This document shows positions 6,270-9,153 of a stretch of 9,153 nucleotides of DNA, in pieces. A model generated the notes under the pieces. That model worked only from the letters and a program-made list of their open reading frames with translations, was not told the origin of the DNA and ran no database searches. Both the position numbers and the translations under genes were made by a program. Every line of letters starts with the position of its first letter. The stretch's first letter is position 1. The DNA lies in assembly GCA_964649445.1 (NCBI GenBank), contig CAZYPS010000071.1, positions 1 to 9,153 on the forward strand. The letters run 5' to 3'. The DNA comes from JAGXLP01 sp964649445 (GTDB taxonomy: Bacteria > Bipolaricaulota > Bipolaricaulia > M55B111).

Positions 6270-6277
6270 TCTGTCAA

Positions 6278-6370
6278 ATGTCATACTTAAATCGCCAGCC
6301 AAAAGAATTTTTTGCTTCCCATGTCAAACATCATCGGAGATGCTCTCGCCATCTCCACCATCTAACCTAA
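6278..6370 (+). CDS. Predicted his leader peptide (30 codons)
   Basis: A 30-codon ORF sits between the his promoter and hisZ. Its C-terminal 17 residues, SHVKHHRRCSRHLHHLT, contain six His, far above the few percent expected. This parallels enterobacterial hisL, where a ribosome stalled on His codons prevents termination. The His codons here are interrupted by Arg and others rather than forming one run. The ATG is the only possible start in the frame, because a TGA lies upstream at 6242-6244. There is no Shine-Dalgarno sequence, and with the predicted transcript start the message would be nearly leaderless. A 7-bp hairpin lies inside the His-codon stretch. Confidence 0.7.
   Translation: MSYLNRQPKEFFASHVKHHRRCSRHLHHLT
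6336..6356 (+). promoter_or_regulatory. Hairpin within the His codons of the his leader
   Basis: GGAGATG (6336-6342) and CATCTCC (6350-6356) form a perfect 7-bp stem with a 7-base loop in the leader ORF. A ribosome stalled on the His codons would melt it, so it could serve as the pause or first hairpin of an attenuator. Confidence 0.5.
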
Positions 6371-6378
6371 CCACTTTC

Positions 6379-6399
6379 TTTAAAAATCCTTTTTTTAAA
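6379..6399 (+). terminator. A/U-only hairpin with T7 tract after the his leader stop codon
   Basis: TTTAAAAA and TTTTTAAA pair over 8 bp with a 5-base loop, and a run of seven T lies at 6390-6396. It begins nine bases after the leader stop. A GC-rich stem is lacking, so this is at best an unusual terminator. Confidence 0.3.
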
Positions 6400-6467
6400 T
6401 TAATTTTAGTTTCACAAATCGTTTTTGAGTCGAGAACTCCCAGTCTATTTCCAGGATAAGCTCTTGG

Positions 6468-6522
6468 TACCTCGGAATCTTTCCGGGGGTTCTTCAGATC
6501 CCTTCTGTCGGAATTGGAGGTA
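6468..6522 (+). promoter_or_regulatory. Candidate ribosome-binding-site switch before hisZ
   Basis: Two exclusive structures are visible. One is a hairpin pairing CCUCGGAA (6470-6477) with UUCCGGGG (6481-6488), which leaves the hisZ ribosome binding site GGAGGT (6516-6521) free. In the other, UACCUC (6468-6473) pairs with GAGGUA (6517-6522), covering that site. It is supported by UUCCG/CGGAA (6481-6485 with 6509-6513) and GGGGU/AUCCC (6486-6490 with 6498-6502). GAGTcgagaACTC at 6427-6439 forms a further small stem upstream. The pairing is seen in the sequence; regulation is inferred. Confidence 0.4.
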
Positions 6523-6525
6523 AAA

Positions 6526-7416
6526 ATGAACGAAAACTGGATAAATCAATCTAACAATTTATCAATCGTAGCAAGGGTGCTCAGGGAAAACTATAATCTG
6601 TGGAATTACCGAGAAATTCTACTTCCAGCTATTGAAAAATCCCGAGACGAGCTAGACAAAGGAACCAAATTCACGGACGGAGAGGAGTTTTACCTGATCA
6701 AACCCGACGTAACATCGCAGATACTTGCGAGGCTGTCAGAGGGAAAGAAGCGCAAGTTGTTCTATATTTCCGAGGTTTTGGACGGAGAGACGTCCGGAGA
6801 TTGGCAATTCGGTGCCGAGTTTATTGGTGGCGATAAAGGCTGGATGGTCCTCGAAATTATCAGTTCCATAATTACCGGATTGGAATCGTTGGGAGTCGAG
6901 GATTTTTTCGTGGATGTCGGTAGCAGGCGGGTCTGGGAATCAGCTACCAGCGACATACCCGATTTACGAGAAGAGGTTTTCGGTGCTCTTTACCACAGGA
7001 GCTTCGACCTGATTGACGACCTTAATATAACCAAAGAGAAAAAAGAAGAAATTTGGCGCTTATTTAATTTCAGGGATCAGAGGTGCGACTACGATAGACT
7101 CAACAATATTTTGGAAACCATCGACGATGACCGGATCTTCGCGGACTTTGGGACGGTTCGTGGAATGCATTATTACGAGGATCTAACCTTCGAGATTTAC
7201 TCACCGGAAATCGGAAAACCTCTCGGTTACGGGGGTGAGTACAACTTCCGGAACGGAGATGCCTGTGGCTTCGCCTTTGACCTCGAAGCCCTGCTGGCTG
7301 TATTTAACAATCCGGAAGGAAAAGGTAGAGAAAAAGTAGATGGTCCAGCCAAAAAGAAATTAAATCGGGCACGAACCAGGATCGAAAGTGGCGTTCCAGT
7401 CGAGGTGGAATCGTGA
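6526..7416 (+). CDS. hisZ: ATP phosphoribosyltransferase regulatory subunit (HisRS-like)
   Basis: HisZ is a catalytically dead paralogue of histidyl-tRNA synthetase. It assembles with short-form HisG and is needed for activity and His feedback in the first step of histidine synthesis. The 296 residues cover only the class II synthetase core, with no anticodon-binding domain. Visible remnants are the motif-2 strand YLIKPDVTSQILARL (56-70) with GAEFIGG near 96-102, the HisRS-type HYYEDLTFEIY (215-225), and motif 3 GYGGEYN...CGFAFDLEALL (234-257). In the first, Lys stands where HisRS-type proteins usually have Arg. I chose the ATG at 6526, placed four to five bases after GGAGGT. A TTG at 6514 would put that ribosome binding site inside the gene. 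It overlaps hisG by four bases (GTGA). The sequence is divergent, but the hisG neighbour makes the call firm. Confidence 0.92.
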   Translation: MNENWINQSNNLSIVARVLRENYNLWNYREILLPAIEKSRDELDKGTKFTDGEEFYLIKPDVTSQILARLSEGKKRKLFYISEVLDGETSGDWQFGAEFIGGDKGWMVLEIISSIITGLESLGVEDFFVDVGSRRVWESATSDIPDLREEVFGALYHRSFDLIDDLNITKEKKEEIWRLFNFRDQRCDYDRLNNILETIDDDRIFADFGTVRGMHYYEDLTFEIYSPEIGKPLGYGGEYNFRNGDACGFAFDLEALLAVFNNPEGKGREKVDGPAKKKLNRARTRIESGVPVEVES

Positions 7417-8030
7417 AAATCGTTCTACCGAGAGGCAGACTTCTCGAAGATGCGGTAAAGTTACTCCGTCAGGTTATTCCCGAGCTGAAAATAGAGAAAA
7501 ACCGGAATTTGGTCCATTCAAACGGAAATCACGAAGTTTTACTGGCAAAGCCCGCGGACGTTCCGACCTACATAGAAGAAGGGGCCGACGTTGGCGTTAC
7601 GGGAAAAGACGTAGTAAGAGAGAAATCTCCCGACGTATTTATCCCTCTATCCCTTCCGTTCGGGCACTGCCGAGTAAGTATTGCCCGACAAAAAGACGAT
7701 CCAGCAGAACCCGGAGAAATGGGAGGTTACAGGGTCGCCACGGAATATCCGTCTATCACAGAACAGTATTTTCGTTCCATCGAAGTGTCCGTAGAAATTA
7801 TAGTGGTAGATGGTTCGACCGAACTAGCCCCCAGAACCGGGATCGCAGACGCAATAGTTGACGTAGTTCAAACTGGCAACACGCTGGCAGCAAACGGCCT
7901 GGTCGAAGTTGAAACCATCCTGAAAAGCTCAGCCCTCCTTCTGGTCAATCGGATTTCCCAGAAAACCAAATTCGACCGGGTAAATGAACTCGTGTTTTCA
8001 ATAAGAGAAGTGATAAAAAATGGAACTTAA
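7413..8030 (+). CDS. hisG: ATP phosphoribosyltransferase, short form
   Basis: This enzyme joins ATP and PRPP to give phosphoribosyl-ATP, the first and controlled step of histidine synthesis. The 205-residue protein begins with MKIVLPRGRLLEDA. It carries GADVGVTGKDVV (58-68), LPFGHCRVSIA (81-91), and the family signature with PRPP loop ELAPRTGIADAIVDVVQTGNTL (138-158, continuing NGLVE). It ends right after the catalytic domains, so it lacks the C-terminal His-binding domain of long-form HisG. That explains the need for hisZ just upstream. The start is GTG at 7413, sharing GTGA with the hisZ stop codon, with GAGGTGG five bases before it. Its end overlaps hisD by 11 bases. Inhibition by His is expected to act through HisZ. 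Confidence 0.97.
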   Translation: MKIVLPRGRLLEDAVKLLRQVIPELKIEKNRNLVHSNGNHEVLLAKPADVPTYIEEGADVGVTGKDVVREKSPDVFIPLSLPFGHCRVSIARQKDDPAEPGEMGGYRVATEYPSITEQYFRSIEVSVEIIVVDGSTELAPRTGIADAIVDVVQTGNTLAANGLVEVETILKSSALLLVNRISQKTKFDRVNELVFSIREVIKNGT

Positions 8031-9153
8031 ACCATACGTTGCCGACATACTGGCAGAGATAGAATCGAAGGGCCGTAAAGCCGTAGAGAATTACTCTGAG
8101 AAATTTGACAACTACCGGGGGGCACTTCGAGTTGAAGACGGTGAATACATAGAATCCAACGACATCCCCGGGGAGGACAAAAAAGCAATCCGAGCCGTGA
8201 TCAATAGGGTCCGAAGTCACCACAAAACGCAGATACCTGACGACGATATTTACTTTCAATCAGGGTCGATTTATGGAACCGTCTACAGGCCACTGGAACG
8301 TGTCGGAATATACGTCCCCGGCGGAAGTCCACTTCCGTCGACCCTGATAATGACTGCTATTCCGGCTTTGCTGGCAGGAGTCGACGAACTGGTAGTAACC
8401 AGTCCCCCGAACTCGGACGGTGAACTAGATCCTTACGTCCTCTACGTAGCAGGACTCCTGGAAATAGATGAAATCTACCGGTTGGGCGGGATCCAGGCAA
8501 TAGGAGCCATGGCCTACGGGGCTGGATTTACCCCGGTCGACAAAATTTATGGTCCTGGAAACAAGTACGTCAACGAAGCGAAAAGACAGGTCTACGGTCA
8601 AGTTGGAATAGACGGACTTGCAGGTCCCTCAGAAGTCTGTATCGTAGCCGACAAAGCGGCTGACGAAAGTCAGGTTTTAGCGGATCTCCGGTCCCAGCTA
8701 GAACACGGAGAAGACTCCAGGGCGTGGCTGCTGACCACCTCAACTGAACTCGGAAAATACTGTGGGGATTCCGGAGCAGAGCTCGAAATTAAAGAAAACC
8801 TCGATGCCTGCATCAGCAGGGCAAACGAGCTTGCCCCCGAACACCTCCAGCTCATGACTGAGGAGCCCGAGAAACTTCTAGATAGCGTACGCAACGCCGG
8901 GGCGGTTTATCTCGGGGAATTTACTCCCTCCGCAGCGGCGGACTACTTCCTCGGCGTCAATCACGTTCTCCCGACCGGCGGTGCCGCGAAGTTCGACTCC
9001 GTCCTGACCGTCCGGGACTTTATGAAACCAATTAGCGTGGCCCGGACGTCAGAAAAAGAATTTCGGGAGAACTGCGATTCTGGCAAAAGACTGGCAAAAC
9101 TTGAAGGTATGTCAGACCACCTGAAATCAATGGAGGTGAGAAACGATGAAGCG
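8020..9153 (+). CDS. hisD: Histidinol dehydrogenase, nearly complete (cut at right edge)
   Basis: This zinc enzyme oxidises histidinol to histidine in two NAD-dependent steps, the end of the pathway. The frame is open for 378 codons to the window edge. Zn ligands and catalytic residues are all present by comparison with E. coli (Gln259, His262, Asp360, His419; Glu326, His327): Gln226 and His229 in SQLEHG, Asp308 in AADYFLG, His367 in EGMSDHLKS, and Glu274-His275 in APEHLQL. GIYVPGG (96-102), YGPGNKYVNEAKR and GLAGPSEV are also typical. The protein is compact. It starts roughly 30 residues later than E. coli HisD, and an in-frame TAA at 8014-8016 excludes a longer form. It also lacks about 19 residues between His229 and Glu274. 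Only a few C-terminal residues should be missing. The start overlaps hisG by 11 bases. Confidence 0.97.
   Translation, partial: MELKPYVADILAEIESKGRKAVENYSEKFDNYRGALRVEDGEYIESNDIPGEDKKAIRAVINRVRSHHKTQIPDDDIYFQSGSIYGTVYRPLERVGIYVPGGSPLPSTLIMTAIPALLAGVDELVVTSPPNSDGELDPYVLYVAGLLEIDEIYRLGGIQAIGAMAYGAGFTPVDKIYGPGNKYVNEAKRQVYGQVGIDGLAGPSEVCIVADKAADESQVLADLRSQLEHGEDSRAWLLTTSTELGKYCGDSGAELEIKENLDACISRANELAPEHLQLMTEEPEKLLDSVRNAGAVYLGEFTPSAAADYFLGVNHVLPTGGAAKFDSVLTVRDFMKPISVARTSEKEFRENCDSGKRLAKLEGMSDHLKSMEVRNDEA
9132..9153 (+). other. Probable start of the next his gene (ribosome binding site and first codons)
   Basis: GGAGGTGA (9132-9139) is followed six bases later by ATG at 9146, in a different frame from hisD, at the point where hisD should end. 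Only M, K and part of a third codon are visible. In many hisZ-hisG-hisD clusters hisB follows, but identity cannot be judged here. Confidence 0.45.

Noticed and set aside
6160..6459. A 99-codon plus-strand ORF in the rubrerythrin-his intergenic region
   Set aside because: It overlaps the his promoter and leader, has no ribosome binding site and has low-complexity composition resembling translated A/T-rich DNA. The His-rich 30-codon ORF in another frame explains the region better.
6276..6525. T-box riboswitch before hisZ
   Set aside because: No AGGGTGGNACCGCG-like T-box or antiterminator was found. The leader contains a His-rich ORF instead.
6514..6525. TTG start for hisZ, four codons upstream of the chosen ATG
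   Set aside because: The GGAGGT ribosome binding site would lie inside the coding region; the ATG at 6526 is correctly spaced behind it.
7388..7861. A 157-codon plus-strand ORF across hisZ-hisG
   Set aside because: It is extremely Arg/Ser-rich and lies out of frame over the well-supported hisG; it is a shadow frame.
1..9153. CRISPR arrays, transposons, tRNA or rRNA genes, integration sites
   Set aside because: No regularly spaced repeats, transposase motifs, terminal repeats or tRNA-like cloverleaf sequences were seen on either strand.

Overview
This window looks like a bacterial chromosome segment devoted mainly to amino-acid biosynthesis. A bacterial origin is inferred from two near-consensus sigma-70 promoters (TTGACA, 17-bp spacer, TATTAT), strong Shine-Dalgarno sites before most genes, and two short leader-peptide ORFs placed where ribosome-mediated attenuation would be expected. 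Short-form HisG with HisZ is also typically bacterial. The lineage cannot be named from the sequence alone. The very acidic rubrerythrin-like protein (about 48 Asp/Glu against 20 Lys/Arg in 169 residues) hints at a salt-adapted or anaerobic organism, but this is weak evidence.

Layout, left to right. Positions 1-4193 (minus strand) hold an ilv operon read right to left: a small zinc-ribbon protein, ilvD (dihydroxyacid dehydratase), ilvB (acetolactate synthase large subunit) and ilvN (small subunit, cut by the window edge). All junctions overlap by 1-8 bases, so the genes are probably translationally coupled. Positions 4194-4554 are the ilv control region, with a strong promoter, a 46-codon leader ORF ending in ISISLLIALVVILPL, and a hairpin covering its stop codon. 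Positions 4555-5412 (minus) are pheA (prephenate dehydratase with ACT domain), preceded by a strong hairpin close to its start. Positions 5550-6059 (minus) encode a rubrerythrin-like diiron protein. Positions 6060-6525 separate divergent transcripts and carry a his promoter, a 30-codon leader ORF with six His near its end, and a possible switch covering the hisZ ribosome binding site. Positions 6526-9153 (plus) are hisZ, hisG and nearly all of hisD, with the start of a further gene probably at the right edge.

Together the genes cover the first common steps of Ile/Val/Leu synthesis, the dehydratase step of Phe synthesis, and the first (HisZG) and last two (HisD) steps of His synthesis. The most notable observation is that the ilv and his operons each have an unannotated leader peptide enriched in the amino acid(s) the operon makes, behind the same promoter type. 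Both leaders also contain mutually exclusive RNA pairings.
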